Shown piece after piece: positions 21,297 through 31,756 of a stretch of 64,000 nucleotides of DNA. How positions within the stretch are numbered: the stretch's first letter is position 1; every line of letters starts with the position of its first letter. The stretch comes from JACCXG01 sp963785755 (GTDB taxonomy: Bacteria; Acidobacteriota; Vicinamibacteria; Vicinamibacterales; 2-12-FULL-66-21): NCBI GenBank assembly GCA_963785755.1, contig CAWAXG010000042.1, positions 1 to 64,000 on the forward strand. The letters run 5' to 3'. Both the position numbers and the translations under genes were made by a program. The notes under the pieces were generated by a model. The model searched no databases. It saw only the letters and a program-made list of their open reading frames with translations, and was not told the DNA's origin.

Positions 21297-22010
21297 GTGA
21301 TCAAGACCGAGCTCCATGCCCACACCGCCCTCGATCCCATCGACTACATTCCGCACTCGACGCGGCAGCTGATCGATCGGGCGGCCGCGCTCCGGTACGG
21401 GGCGCTGGCCGTCACCCTGCACAACCGCTACTACGACCCGGCTGAGGACGCCGCCTACGCCAGGGAGCGAGGCATCGTGCTGATCCCCGGCATCGAGCGG
21501 ACCATTGACGGCCGGCACGTGCTGCTCCTAAACTACCCCGCCGAGTGTGCCAACGTCACGAGCTTCGCGGACGTCCGGGCGCTCCGCCAACGTCATCCCC
21601 GTGGAATTGTCATCGCGCCGCACGCGTTCTATCCAACGCCGACGGCGTTGTACGCCGTCATGGATGAGTGCGCCGATCTGATCGACGCGGTGGAGGTGAA
21701 CTCGATGTTCACGTTCTGGCTCGATTTCAACGGCCGGGCTGTCGCCTGGGCCCGCGCGCGCAACAAACCCGTCGTCGGGAACTCGGACCTGCACATCCTC
21801 GATCAGCTCGGTCCGACCTATACCCTGGTCGACGCGAAGCCCGACGCGGACGACATCTGCGCTGCGATTCGGGCCGGTCGTGTCGAACTCCGTTCCACTG
21901 CGCTGCCAACCATCCGGGCCGGCTGGATCATGAGCCGGATGCTGCTCGGAGGCATCGTGGGAAGACTGCGCGCGCTCGTCGGCCGCGCGCCTGTCCAGCG
22001 GGAAGTCTGA
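21297..22010 (+). CDS. PHP-domain metal-dependent phosphoesterase
   Basis: 237 residues, intact, starting at GTG 21297. The PHP signature is present: ELHAHTALDPIDYI at the N-terminus (HxH metal ligands), AVTLHNRYYD, then GIVLIPGIERTID, IAPHAFYP, and SDLHILDQLGPTYTLVDAKP (D-H ligands near 163-165). Such proteins are trinuclear-metal phosphoesterases or related hydrolases; the substrate is unknown. Followed after 51 bases by a 30-residue membrane peptide. Confidence 0.85.
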   Translation: MIKTELHAHTALDPIDYIPHSTRQLIDRAAALRYGALAVTLHNRYYDPAEDAAYARERGIVLIPGIERTIDGRHVLLLNYPAECANVTSFADVRALRQRHPRGIVIAPHAFYPTPTALYAVMDECADLIDAVEVNSMFTFWLDFNGRAVAWARARNKPVVGNSDLHILDQLGPTYTLVDAKPDADDICAAIRAGRVELRSTALPTIRAGWIMSRMLLGGIVGRLRALVGRAPVQREV

Positions 22011-22061
22011 TAGAAAGAGCTCGAACGAGGCCAGAACAAGCCGAACGCAAAGGGAGCGCCT

Positions 22062-22154
22062 ATGATGAACAAAGTCGCGAAGACCACCTGGATTTCCGTG
22101 GCTATCTTGGCGGGCATCATTTCGGTCGCAGTTTTGCTGACACTCTCGCAATAA
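22062..22154 (+). CDS. 30-residue single-pass membrane peptide
   Basis: Short open frame preceded by AGGGAG (22051-22056) five bases before the ATG. The product begins MMNKVAKTTW (basic, cytoplasmic) and continues ISVAILAGIISVAVLLTLSQ, one hydrophobic helix, then TAA. The positive-inside N-terminus, good ribosome site and coding-like composition support translation. Function unknown; a small regulatory or structural membrane protein is possible. It lies 51 bases after the PHP-domain gene and is likely cotranscribed. Confidence 0.55.
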   Translation: MMNKVAKTTWISVAILAGIISVAVLLTLSQ

Positions 22155-22279
22155 GAGCCGGGACTCGGCGCTCGGGACTGGGGACTCGGGCGCGTCTCGG
22201 GATCGGGCTCGCCGGGTCCGGTCAGGGCCTCCGGCGAGCTCGAGTCTATTGAAGGTCCCCTCGTCAGACGTAATGCATC

Positions 22280-23506
22280 CTACTGACGGGGCGTGATTGT
22301 GCTTGCGCTCGCGGCGCAGGAGCCGTTGCCCAAGGACGCGTAGGCCGGCTGCAGCACGCGGTTCGCCTGGTCCCGCTGCGCGCGATGCGAGCCTTCCGGA
22401 AACAGCCGGGCCACGATGGAGTTCAGGAAGCGGCCGTATTTGACCGCGGCCGCCGGGTTGTTCTCGCCGATCGCTTTCGCGACCTCCTGCAACGTCACCG
22501 CGGTGAGCAGCTCGACGCGGCCCACGAATACCCGCGCGACCTCGTTCGGCTTCGGATCGACCGTCAGCGGAAGAACCTCGTCGACCTTCCTGGCCGGTAC
22601 CAGGTAGAAGACGCGCGTGCCCTCCTCGAACCACGAATCCCGCCAGGTTTCCACCATCGCGCGCGCCTCCTTTGCATAGAGGCCCTGCTCGATCAGCATG
22701 CGCTCGAGCTGTTCCGCCAGCGTCCGGAATTCCGCGTTGAGCACCGGCCGATCGAGCGCGACTTCCCGCGTGACCTTGCGCTGGATGCGGTAGCCGATCT
22801 TCCCGCCGCGGCTTTCGAACAGGATGACGGCGGGCAGCGGATCCACCCCGGTGTTCCTGATCGTGACCTTGCCGTCGGCGGCTGCGGTTGCCGCGATGGG
22901 AACCGGGAAGCCGGCGACGCCCCGATAGAAGAGGAACTTCTCGCGCTGGGTGCCGACCTGGATCGGCGTGGCGTCCGTCTCGCGGGCCGCATAGTAGTGG
23001 CTGGGCGCGGCTTCACGCGGATAGTCCTCAGGGGCGCCGGGCGCCAGCTTGACGTTCGACCAGTTGAGGCCGTGGACGAACCCCGGCCTGGCGAACTGCC
23101 CCGCCGCAGTCAGGGCGTTCGGTGAGACCGTCGCACGAGGGAACCATTCCGTAATCATTCCCTGCCGGAACTGCACGGCGACGTCGACCGTTGCCGCGCG
23201 TGGCGAATAGAAATAGATCACGGGCGTTTCCATCCTGACGGTTCCGCCGAGCGTGCTTTTCGGAAATTGTCTGAACCGGTCCACGAAGCACGGGAGGTCC
23301 TGGACGCCTCCCAGAGTCCACCAGTCGATCGGGCTGCCGTCCTCGCCCGCAACGGACGTGAACGTCCCCCACTCGTGGACGACGAGGCTCGCCGGATCGG
23401 GCGGCAGCGAGGCAACGGTGACCGGACCCGCGGTCGCGGCGAGGAACAGCACCAACGGAGCAAGGCGGCTCATCATCTTCATCTTCGTCTCCCGGTCAGT
23501 ACTCAC
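22280..23506 (-). CDS. Exported protein of unknown function (HEWGTFTSV family)
   Basis: 408 residues, intact. An N-terminal signal peptide (MKMMSRLAPLVLFLAATAG from an internal ATG near 23485; the ATG at 23506 adds seven residues). The mature part starts with SLVVHEWGTFTSVAGEDGS, a motif I recognise from acidobacterial secreted proteins with no assigned role. Further recognisable stretches are VRMETPVIYFYSPR and WFEEGTRVFYLVPARKVDE, suggesting a beta-rich periplasmic domain. No catalytic signature seen. It precedes nothing obvious on the same strand; an ADOP permease stops just upstream after a microrepeat. Confidence 0.7.
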   Translation of the reverse strand: MSTDRETKMKMMSRLAPLVLFLAATAGPVTVASLPPDPASLVVHEWGTFTSVAGEDGSPIDWWTLGGVQDLPCFVDRFRQFPKSTLGGTVRMETPVIYFYSPRAATVDVAVQFRQGMITEWFPRATVSPNALTAAGQFARPGFVHGLNWSNVKLAPGAPEDYPREAAPSHYYAARETDATPIQVGTQREKFLFYRGVAGFPVPIAATAAADGKVTIRNTGVDPLPAVILFESRGGKIGYRIQRKVTREVALDRPVLNAEFRTLAEQLERMLIEQGLYAKEARAMVETWRDSWFEEGTRVFYLVPARKVDEVLPLTVDPKPNEVARVFVGRVELLTAVTLQEVAKAIGENNPAAAVKYGRFLNSIVARLFPEGSHRAQRDQANRVLQPAYASLGNGSCAASASTITPRQ

Positions 23507-23540
23507 GTCTGGTATGTAAACGGGGGAGACGACGAATGCG

Positions 23541-23602
23541 TTGGTTCAGGGGTTCAGGGGTTCAACGGTTCAAGGGTTCAGGTTCAACAGTTCAAGGTTC
23601 AG
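23541..23602. repeat. GGTTCA-type microrepeat
   Basis: About eight tandem units related to GGTTCAGG / GGTTCAAC, varying from six to eight bases, between the stop of the ADOP permease (23604) and the start of the exported protein gene (23506). A low-complexity tract with no coding role. Confidence 0.8.
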
Positions 23603-23603
23603 C

Positions 23604-26021
23604 TCACTCCGCTCTCAGCGCCACGAGCGGATCGACGCGGGTTGCGCGCCGGGCTGGAATCCAGCACGCTGCCGCCGCCACCAGAAGCAGCGCGAGGGCC
23701 ATCGACATGAACGTGATCGGATCGGTCATCCCCACGCCATAGACCATCGTCCGCAGCAGGCGGCTGAGGGCGAGCGCGCCGGCGAGGCCGATCGCGAGTC
23801 CAATCAGCGCCGGCGCCAGATGCTGCGCGACGATCATCTTCAGGACATCGCCCCGCCCGGCGCCGAGCGCCATGCGGATCCCGACTTCGTGCGTCCGCTG
23901 GCCGACCGCGTGCGCGGTGACGCCGTAGATGCCGATGCTTGCGAGCAGCAGGGCGATGATGGCGAAGCTGGCCAGCAGCACCGCGCGGAAGCGGGGAGAG
24001 GTGAGCGTCTCCGACAGCTGGCTCTCCAGCGTCTCGACTCCGAACAGGGGCAGCTGCGGATTCATCGCCTGAATCTCGCGACGCACGGTCGAGACGATCG
24101 CCGATGGATCGCCGCTCGTGCGAATCAGCAGCATCTGACTCCTTGGCGTCACCTGGAGCGCGCACATGTAGAGCTCGGGCCGGATCTCGCGGCGCAGGTC
24201 GCCCCGACGCAAATCGTGCACGACACCCACGACGGTGAACCATGGCGCCTTCGAGTTGCCGGTCCCCGGGCGCATGCGGCGGCCGAGCGGATCCTGTCCG
24301 GGCCAGCCCTGCCGCGCGAGCGTCTCGTTGATCACGATGGCCTGCGTCGCGTCAGCGTGATCCTGCTCCGTGAACGTCCGCCCTGCGGCAAGCGTCACGC
24401 CGAGCGTCTCGAAGTAGCCGGGAGAGACGACCTCGACGGGATACTCGACCTGTTCTTCCGGCGGCGGCAGCGGTTGTCCTTCAATCGTGTAGACGCCTGA
24501 ATTCGCGAGCAGCGGCATGAGCACGCCGCTCCCCGTGGCGGCAGATTCCACGCCGGGCAGCGCACGCACGCGCTCCAGCAGCCGCGCATAGAAGCCGCGC
24601 ACCTCCGGAGGCCCGGCATACAACGCGCCGGGAAGGCTCAAGCGCATCGTGGCGATGCGCTCCGGGGAGAAGCCGCGATCGACGCGTTCCATCCGCCACA
24701 GCGTCCGCACGAGCAGGCCCGCTCCCGCGAGCAGCACGAACGCCAACGCCACTTCGGCCGCGACCAGCGAGCTGCGGGTTCTACGGCTTGCCGTGCCGCC
24801 GCCTTCGCGGCCGCCTTCGCGCAGGTGCTCGACGACCGCGGGACGCGACGCCTGCAACGCGGGAATGACGCCTGCGATCAACGACGAGACGATGGCGAGC
24901 ACGAGCGTGAACATCAGCACGCGCACGTCGATGCCGATGGCTTCCGGACGTGGAATGCTGTCCCCGCCGAGCGCGATGAAGAAGCCGATCGCCCAGTAGG
25001 CGAGGAGCAGGCCGAGGATGCTGCCGATCAGCGCGAGCACGAACGTTTCCGTGACGATCTGCCGCACCAGACGCCTCCGGCCGGCGCCAAGCGCTGTCCG
25101 GATCGCGAGCTCCTTGCGGCGGGCCGACGTCCGTCCCAGCATCAGGTTGCCGAGGTTGGCGCAGGCGATCAGCAGCACGAACCCGACCGCCCCGAGCAGC
25201 ACGAGCAGCGATCGCTCGATGTCGCCGACGAGTTGCCGATGAAGGGTGACCACGTAGGCCCCGAAGCCCTTGTTGGCTGGAAACGCCTCTTCCAGGCGGG
25301 CGGCGATCCCGCTCATTTCCGTCTGCGCCTGCTCGACTGTGACCCCGGGCTTCAACCGCCCGATCACCGGCAGCCAGAAAGCACCCCGGGCATTGCGCGC
25401 GCCCTCCGATGGGGCCAGCGGCTTCCACAGTTCGGCGTCGGCGGGGACCTGCAGCGCCGCCGGCATCACCCCGATGATTTCGTGCGGCTGTCCGTTCAGC
25501 GTGATCGTCCGTCCCAGCACGTCAGTGGCGCCGCCGAATCGGCGCTGCCACAGTCCGTGAGACAGGAGCACGACGGCGTCGTTGCCTGGCGTTTCCTGGG
25601 TTTCCGTGTAGAGACGGCCAATCAGCGGTTGAAGTCCCATCACGTCGAAGAACGACGCGGTGGTCTGCGCGCCCTGCAGCCGTTCCGGTTCTTGCGCGCC
25701 GGTGAGATTGAACGCGGCCGGCGAATAGGCCGCCATGTGCGCATACGAGGTGCTCTGGGCGCGCCAATCGCGGAAGGTGGGATAGGACGTGATGTCCTCC
25801 TTGATCGCCTGGCGTCTGTTGTCCATCCAGATCATCGTGATGCGATCCGGGTCCGGGTACGGCAGGGGCCGCAGAAGCACACCATTGAACACGCTGAACA
25901 CGGCGGTATTGACGCCGATGCCGAGCGCGAACGTGATCGTGGCCACCAGGCTGAATCCCGGCGAATGGAGTAATGCCCGCAGCGCATGACGGCAGTCGCG
26001 GATGAACGTCGATGAAGTCAT
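23604..26021 (-). CDS. ADOP-family ABC permease (MacB/FtsX type), intact
   Basis: 805 residues. The typical acidobacterial duplicated orphan permease layout is present: an N-terminal cue (CRHALRALLHSPGFSLVATI), first membrane helix and a MacB periplasmic core domain, an FtsX block (ELAIRTALGAGRRRLVRQIV), a second periplasmic domain (IATMRLSLPGALYAGPPEVR), and a second FtsX block (HEVGIRMALGAGRGDVLKMI) ending ATRVDPLVALRAE. Predicted inner-membrane transporter permease with no ATPase encoded next to it, as is usual in the family; the partner and substrate are unknown. A PadR remnant lies just upstream on the same strand, matching the common PadR-ADOP gene order. Confidence 0.92.
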   Translation of the reverse strand: MTSSTFIRDCRHALRALLHSPGFSLVATITFALGIGVNTAVFSVFNGVLLRPLPYPDPDRITMIWMDNRRQAIKEDITSYPTFRDWRAQSTSYAHMAAYSPAAFNLTGAQEPERLQGAQTTASFFDVMGLQPLIGRLYTETQETPGNDAVVLLSHGLWQRRFGGATDVLGRTITLNGQPHEIIGVMPAALQVPADAELWKPLAPSEGARNARGAFWLPVIGRLKPGVTVEQAQTEMSGIAARLEEAFPANKGFGAYVVTLHRQLVGDIERSLLVLLGAVGFVLLIACANLGNLMLGRTSARRKELAIRTALGAGRRRLVRQIVTETFVLALIGSILGLLLAYWAIGFFIALGGDSIPRPEAIGIDVRVLMFTLVLAIVSSLIAGVIPALQASRPAVVEHLREGGREGGGTASRRTRSSLVAAEVALAFVLLAGAGLLVRTLWRMERVDRGFSPERIATMRLSLPGALYAGPPEVRGFYARLLERVRALPGVESAATGSGVLMPLLANSGVYTIEGQPLPPPEEQVEYPVEVVSPGYFETLGVTLAAGRTFTEQDHADATQAIVINETLARQGWPGQDPLGRRMRPGTGNSKAPWFTVVGVVHDLRRGDLRREIRPELYMCALQVTPRSQMLLIRTSGDPSAIVSTVRREIQAMNPQLPLFGVETLESQLSETLTSPRFRAVLLASFAIIALLLASIGIYGVTAHAVGQRTHEVGIRMALGAGRGDVLKMIVAQHLAPALIGLAIGLAGALALSRLLRTMVYGVGMTDPITFMSMALALLLVAAAACWIPARRATRVDPLVALRAE

Positions 26022-26072
26022 GAGATGGCTCTGTGCAGAAGCGGGGTCGGTGATATGTGGCTCAGTGACATC

Positions 26073-26131
26073 GTGGCTTCCGCCTTCAGGCGTGAATGAA
26101 GCGGCTGCCGTTCATTTTAAGCGGAAGCCAC
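26073..26131. repeat. REP-like cruciform (GTGGCTTCCGC / GCGGAAGCCAC)
   Basis: Perfect 11-bp inverted arms at 26073-26083 and 26121-26131, with a further inner match (AATGAA / TTCATT), so the single strand can fold into a long hairpin. A third partial GCGGAAG copy is at 26148-26154. It sits in the upstream region of the ADOP permease that starts at 26021. Confidence 0.8.
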
Positions 26132-26218
26132 GACCTTCCGGCTAAAGCGGAAGCGCATGCGCGCCCGCCTCCGGTTGAGACGCGACCGGACCTTCGGAGG
26201 TTGATCGCCGCGCGAATT

Positions 26219-26404
26219 TTACTCCGTGCGCAGCGATGAGAGGCGTTCCGTTTCGGCGGTCAGGACGGAGCGGCCGACACGGGTCAGCTTGTAGAAATGC
26301 TTGCGCTCGCTTTCATCCGCCGGCCGCGTCAAGCCGCCGTTCCGCTGGTGGGACGATGTGTCCGGTTGCGGACGGTGACGAGCCCGCCAGCCCGCGCCAT
26401 CCAC
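26219..26404 (-). pseudogene. PadR-family regulator remnant (C-terminal part)
   Basis: Only about 60 residues; the recognisable part is RKHFYKLTRVGRSVLTAE, the wing and last helix of PadR winged-helix regulators, which normally have about 110 residues. The N-terminal recognition helix is missing and the region it would occupy overlaps the next permease gene on the other strand. It is on the same strand as, and just upstream of, the ADOP permease, the usual place for its PadR regulator. Likely non-functional. Confidence 0.6.
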
Positions 26405-26496
26405 CCGTCATGTCGTGATTCGCCAACCACTTACTTGTGCGCGACATCGCCGGCACGATTCTGGAACCCCGACCGTGTAAGGTTTGGAGTCTGAGT

Positions 26497-28922
26497 GTGC
26501 TGGATGACCTGAGATACGCGATACGCGGCTTCGCGCGGTCGAAAGTCGCCGCGGCCATTCTGCTCGTCAGCCTGGCGCTCGGCACCGGCGCCAATGCGGT
26601 GCTCTACAGCGCGATGGACGCGTTGCTGTTTCAGCCGCCGGCGGGTCTCCCGGACGCGTCGCGCCTCGTCTCCGTCTTCACGAGTCAGTACAACGGCAGC
26701 CCGAACGGCGCCTCGTCCTACCCCGACTTCCAGTCGCTCGAGTCGGCGAGCGCTTTTGCGACGCTCGCCGCGTTCGACGATTCCGCTATCGAAACCGTGC
26801 GGCTCGGCGACTCCACGCAGCGCGTGCGCGTCGCCGCGGTGTCCGAGGGATTCTTTCAAACCCTCGAGCTCAGCCCTCACGAAGGCCGGCTGCTGGCCGC
26901 CGACATCGACGGCTCGAATCCGCCTCCAGCCGTCATCAGCTTCACGCTCTGGAGCATGTTCGGATCGCCCGGTGACGTCATCGGCAAGCGCGTACGGGTC
27001 GGCGGCGACGAGTACGCGATCGCCGGTATCGCGCCTCAGCGTTTCGATGGCCTTCAGCTGGGCCGGCAGTGCCACGTCTGGCTCCCGCTCGCAGCCGCGG
27101 AACGCAAGCGCGGACGCGGCGACCGCCGCCTCTCGATCGTCGGCCGGCTCGCGCGCGGGTCCAGCCTCACTCGTGCGCGAGACGAGGTCGCGAGAACTGC
27201 GGCCGCACTGGCAGACCGATTTCCGCGAGACGAATCGCGGAACGCTCACCGACCCCGACGCCCCGCGCCTGATGACCGTCGCGCCCTATTCCCGGCTCGA
27301 TCCGTCGTCGCGCAAAGCAGGTGATCCTGATCAGCGTCGTCGTGTCCGGCGCGACCGGACTGCTCCTCTTCAGCGCCTGCGTCAATGCCGGCACCCTCCT
27401 GCTCTCGAGGAGCGCCGCTCGCCGCCGCGAGCTGGCGGTCAAGATCGCCCTCGGGGCGAGCCGGCGGATGCTCGTTCGGCAGGTTGTCGTCGAGAGCGTG
27501 ATGGTGTCGCTCGTCGGCGCGGGTCTGGGTCTGATCTTCGCGCACTGGACCGCGGGGATCCTTCCTGCGCAGTTCGCGCCGGAAGAAGCAGAGATGCTCG
27601 ACACCAGTCTCGATCTTTTCGTGATTGTCGTGACGATCGCCTTCTCGTGCGTCGCTGGCGTGTTGTTCGCGATCGCTCCGGCGAGGCACGCGACGCAGAC
27701 GATCGATACGGACGTCCTTCGCAGCGACGCGGGAGGGATCACGACACGCGGCGGATACAGCAGGTTTCGAACCGTGGTCGTCACCAGCCAGGTGGCGCTG
27801 TCGACGGTTCTGCTCATCGGCGCGGGCCTGCTCGTGCAGGCGCTGTCGGTGGCGCTCGAAGGCGAGCTGGGGCCCGACAGCCGGGGCGTGTCCATTACCT
27901 ACGGTCGCATCCCAGGTATCAGGCAAGGGGATGTTGCTCGCGGCATCCGGTTCCACACCGGCGTCACGCAGATGGCGGGCAAGACTTCCGGGGTGGCCGC
28001 CGCGGGCTGGATCGCGACGCTGCCGGTCGGTCGGGCGGCCTCTCAACTCATCGAGATCGATGCGGGCAGGCCGGGGATCACCGAGACGCTCGAAGTCGAC
28101 GTCAACGTCGCGTCAGCCGGCTACTTTCATGCGCTCAGGATTCCTCTCGTCGAGGGCCGCCTGTTCAACGACGGAGATGGCGCTCTCGCCAAGCCCGTGG
28201 CGATCGTCAACGACATCTTCGCCCGCCGGTTCTTCGGCCCGGTGGCCATCGGCCGGCATCTGCGCGATCCCGAAGGCACGTCGTTCGAGATCGTCGGCGT
28301 CGTCCGAAGCGGGAAGTACCGGACGCTGCAGGAAACGCCCGCGCCGATGGTGTATTACTCGTTGTCGCAGCGGACGCCGGAGTTCATGCACATGGTGGTG
28401 CGGGCGGAGGGGCAGGTGGAACTGGTCAACCTCGCGATCCGCGACGGCATGATCGCCCGGGACAGCGGCGTCGACATCCGGCGCAGTTTCACGTTCGACC
28501 AGCACTTGAAGGAAGTGCTGACGCTCGATCGGCTGCTGACCACGGTCGTCGCCGCCTGCGGGCTGGCCGCGCTGGTGCTGGCCACGATCGGCGTCTACGG
28601 TGTCATCGACGATCGCGTGCGCCGCCGGACGCCCGAGATCGGACTCCGCGTCGCGCTCGGCGCGAGCCGTTCAGAGATCCGCCGGCTGGTCTTCGGCGAA
28701 GGGCTGCAGCTGACCGTGACCGGAGCCGTTGCGGGAATCGCCGCGACCCTGCTGCTGTTCCGCGTCGTTCGCATCTTCGTTCACGGCCTGCCCGCCGTGA
28801 GCCTCGCCGATTTCGCCGTCGTCCCCGTCGCGCTGATCCTGATCGTGAGCGGAGCCGCCACGATCCCAATGCGCCGGGCACTGAAAGTGAGCCCGACGAT
28901 CGCGCTCCGCGCGGAAGCATGA
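26497..28922 (+). CDS. ADOP-family ABC permease, frameshifted near 27.24 and 27.32 kb
   Basis: Bridging two slips gives about 808 residues of the ADOP pattern: VLDDLRYAIRGFARSKVAAA start, a MacB core (VAAVSEGFFQTLELSPHEGR), then past the breaks an FtsX block (RELAVKIALGASRRMLVRQV), second periplasmic domain (VDVNVASAGYFHALRIPLVE), second FtsX block (PEIGLRVALGASRSEIRRLV) and C-terminus PTIALRAEA. The GTG at 26497 (GGAG at 26486-26489) gives the family-typical N-terminus; an earlier in-frame GTG at 26437 adds 20 atypical residues. The breaks fall in the linker before the first FtsX block and look like indels rather than selected decay, because both halves are otherwise intact. No ATPase nearby. 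Confidence 0.82.
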
Positions 28923-28939
28923 AGTGCGATCACGACGGG

Positions 28940-29052
28940 ATCGGTGATCGGTGATCGGGGATCGATTGGGATCGGGATTGAACGGATAGGGATTGACGGA
29001 TAGGGATAGGGATTCAGGATTATTCAGGATCAGGATTTGGGATTGAGGATTC
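28940..29052. repeat. GGGATT/GGATCAGG microrepeat between two ADOP genes
   Basis: Purine-rich tract with repeated GATCGG, GGGATTGA, GGATAGG and TTCAGGAT units filling almost the whole gap between two same-strand permease genes. No coding capacity. The downstream gene's ribosome site (GAGG at 29045-29048) sits at its end. Confidence 0.75.
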
Positions 29053-29055
29053 CAC

Positions 29056-31612
29056 ATGTCCACGCTCTTGCAGGATCTCCGGTTCGCGATGCGCACGTTT
29101 GCGCAGACGCCTGCGTTCAGCCTCGTGGCGCTCGCGGTGCTGGCGGTGGGGATTGGCGGGAATACCGCCATGTTCACGATCGTCAACGCGATGCTGTTCC
29201 AGCCGGTCGCCGGGCATACGCCTGACATCGTTCAGGTTTACAGCCACGACCGCACCACGCCCGATTCGTACCGGTCGTTCTCGTACCCCACCTACGTCGA
29301 CATTCGCGACGGCAACGATGTCTTCGACGGGGTGCTCGCGCATGGCTTCGCCATGGCGGGGCTGCCTGCCGGCGACACGATGCGGCGCAGCTTCGTCGAG
29401 CTCGTGTCGTCGAACTACTTCCAGACGCTTCGGGTGCCGCTGGCGGCCGGACGGCCGTTCAGCGCGGACGAGGAGCGACCAGCGGCGAACCTGCCGGTCG
29501 TCATCGTTCGATACGAACGGTGGGAAGCCTCCGGATTCGATCCGGCCTTCATCGGCAGCAGGCTCCGAATCAATGCAACCGACTTCACCATCGTCGGCGT
29601 CGCGCCGCGGAGCTTCGGCGGGACGATGGCGCTGGTGTCGCCGGAGCTGTGGCTGCCGCTCGGGATGTTCGATTCGATCGTCAACGATGTGTTCAGACGG
29701 AAGGCCACCGGGCTCGCCGATCGCGCGAGCGAAACGCTGATCGTGGTCGGCCGCTTGAAGCCCGGGATCACGCCCGCAGCGGCTACGGCACGTCTGGATC
29801 CGTTGTCGCGGCAGCTCGAGGCGTCGTATCCGGCCGAGAACAGGAACTTCGTTCTCAGCACCGGTCCACTGGCGCGATTGTCGACGAGCGACTCGCCGGA
29901 ATCGGATGCCGGCATCGCTATCGCCGGGGCCGCGCTGATAGGCATCTCGGCCTGCGTGCTCCTGATTGCGTCGCTGAACGTGGCCAACATGCTGCTGGCT
30001 CGCGGGACCTCGCGGCGGAAGGAGATTGCGATCCGCCTGGCGCTCGGCGGCTCCCGGCGGAGAATCATTCGTCAGCTGGTCACGGAGAGCCTGCTGCTGG
30101 CGCTCGGCGGCGGCGCGGCCGGCCTGCTGCTGTCTTTCTGGGCCGTGGACTTTCTCGTCGCGACGCTCGCGGAGGTGATGCCGCTCGCGCTCACCTTCGA
30201 CGCCAGCCCCGATCTCAATGTGCTCCTCGTCACCACCGCCTTTGCCGTCTTCGCGACGCTGCTCTCGGGCATCGGTCCGGCGCTGAAGCTCTCGAAGCGG
30301 GATCTCGTCAACGATTTGAAGGAGATCGTGTCGGACGGCGGCGTGCTCGGCCGCCGGCTGTCCGGCCGGAACCTGATGGTCGTGGCGCAGCTCGCGTTGT
30401 CGCTGACGCTGCTCGCGTGCGGCGCGCTGTTCGCGCGAAGCGCGTGGAAGGCCGCCAGCTCGACGCCGGGATTCTCCTACGATCGCGGCATTCTCGTCTC
30501 GGTCGATCCGAGCCTCGCGAACCATGACGAGGCGCGCGGGCGAATCATCTATCGCGATGCCGTCGAACGTGTCCGTGCGATTCCGGGGGTGGCCGCCGCC
30601 GGCTTTGCGTCGACGGTGCCGTTCGGCGACATGCACGAGGGAATGCCCGTCGAGCGGCTCGCGCCGGCGCCAGCCGACAGCGAGCCGTCGGGCAATCCCA
30701 CGGTCCGGATCATGGGCGCGGACCAGTCGCGCAATCCCACGTTCCGGATCATCGGCGCGGACTACTTTCGCGCGCTGGGCCTGCCGATCCTGCGAGGGCG
30801 TGAGTTCACGGTGACGGAGGAATTGTCACCGTCCGCTCCTCGGGTTGCGATCATCGACGAGCGGCTGGCGCGGACGCTCTTCGCCATCGAGGATCCCGTC
30901 GGCCAGATGGTTCGTTTCGTGCGCCGGGCCGGAGACAACGCAATCGATACCGAGCCGATGCAGATCGTGGGTATCGTGCCAGCCGATCCGTGAAGAGGTC
31001 GTGAACCGCGAGCCGCTCCCGCACATCTACGTGCCGTGGGGACGGAACTACCGGGCCGGGATGCACCTGCACGTCCGGAGCACATCATCGGATCCGGCAG
31101 CCATCGCCAACCTGATGGGGACCATCCGCGGCGAGCTGCGCAGCGTGGACGCGACGCTCCCGATTCTCCACCTCTCGACGCTGCAGCGCTTCCACGATCG
31201 CAGCCTCGTGTTGTGGGCGGTCCAGGCCGGCGGCCGCATGCTCACCGCGTTCGGGCTGCTGGCGATGACGCTCGCCGTCATCGGGGTCTATGGCGTCAAG
31301 GCCTACGTCGTCTCGCAGCGCACGCGCGAGATCGGCATCCGGATGGCGCTCGGCGCCAACCCATCGGACGTGCGGGCGCTCGTGCTCAAAGAGGCGGTGA
31401 TTCTCACCGCCATCGGCGTCGGCGCGGGGCTGCCGATCGCCGCGTTGATCGGGCGTGCGCTCGCCAGCCTGTTGTTCGGCATCAGCGGGCTCGATCCGAT
31501 CGTCTTCGTCGGCGCGCCTCTCGTGCTCGGGCTGGCGTCGATGCTGGCCAGCTACATCCCGGCGCGGCGTGCCATGCGCATCGAGCCGACGACGGCGCTG
31601 CGCGCCCAGTAA
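29056..31612 (+). CDS. ADOP-family ABC permease, frameshifted near 30.98 kb
   Basis: About 850 residues after bridging one slip. It begins STLLQDLRFAMRTFAQTPAF, has a MacB periplasmic domain (RSFVELVSSNYFQTLRVPLA), FtsX block (KEIAIRLALGGSRRRIIRQL), a second periplasmic domain, then after the break (around 30985) the segment REPLPHIYVPWGRNYRAGMH, second FtsX block (REIGIRMALGANPSDVRALV) and end MRIEPTTALRAQ. Contains an in-frame tandem duplication described separately. Same strand and 133 bases after the previous ADOP gene; paralogues rather than subunits, since each is a full-length permease. Confidence 0.85.
30691..30762 (+). repeat. 39-base-period tandem duplication inside an ADOP gene
   Basis: A 33-base unit (GGCAATCCCACGGTCCGGAT... 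at 30691-30723) recurs at 30730-30762 with three mismatches. It encodes NPTVRIMGADQSR followed by NPTFRIIGADYF, adding 13 residues to the second periplasmic domain just before the normal YF motif. Confidence 0.85.
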
Positions 31613-31756
31613 TGCTGACGTTGAAACCGCAGGCGCCGGGCGTGAGGCCGAGCCGGCTTGAAACATCCGTGGCGGACCGGAAGTAGAATACGTCGTTCAT
31701 CGCGCCGACAGGATCCGCGCCAGGTTGCGACGATCCGGGCTGCAAGGAGGCTAACA

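Noticed and set aside
26497..28922. Programmed frameshifting in the ADOP gene
   Set aside because: No slippery heptamer or stimulatory structure is evident, and intact paralogues need none. Indels are the simpler explanation.
29020..30636. 538-codon minus-strand open frame over an ADOP permease
   Set aside because: Low-information shadow; the plus strand carries full permease motifs.
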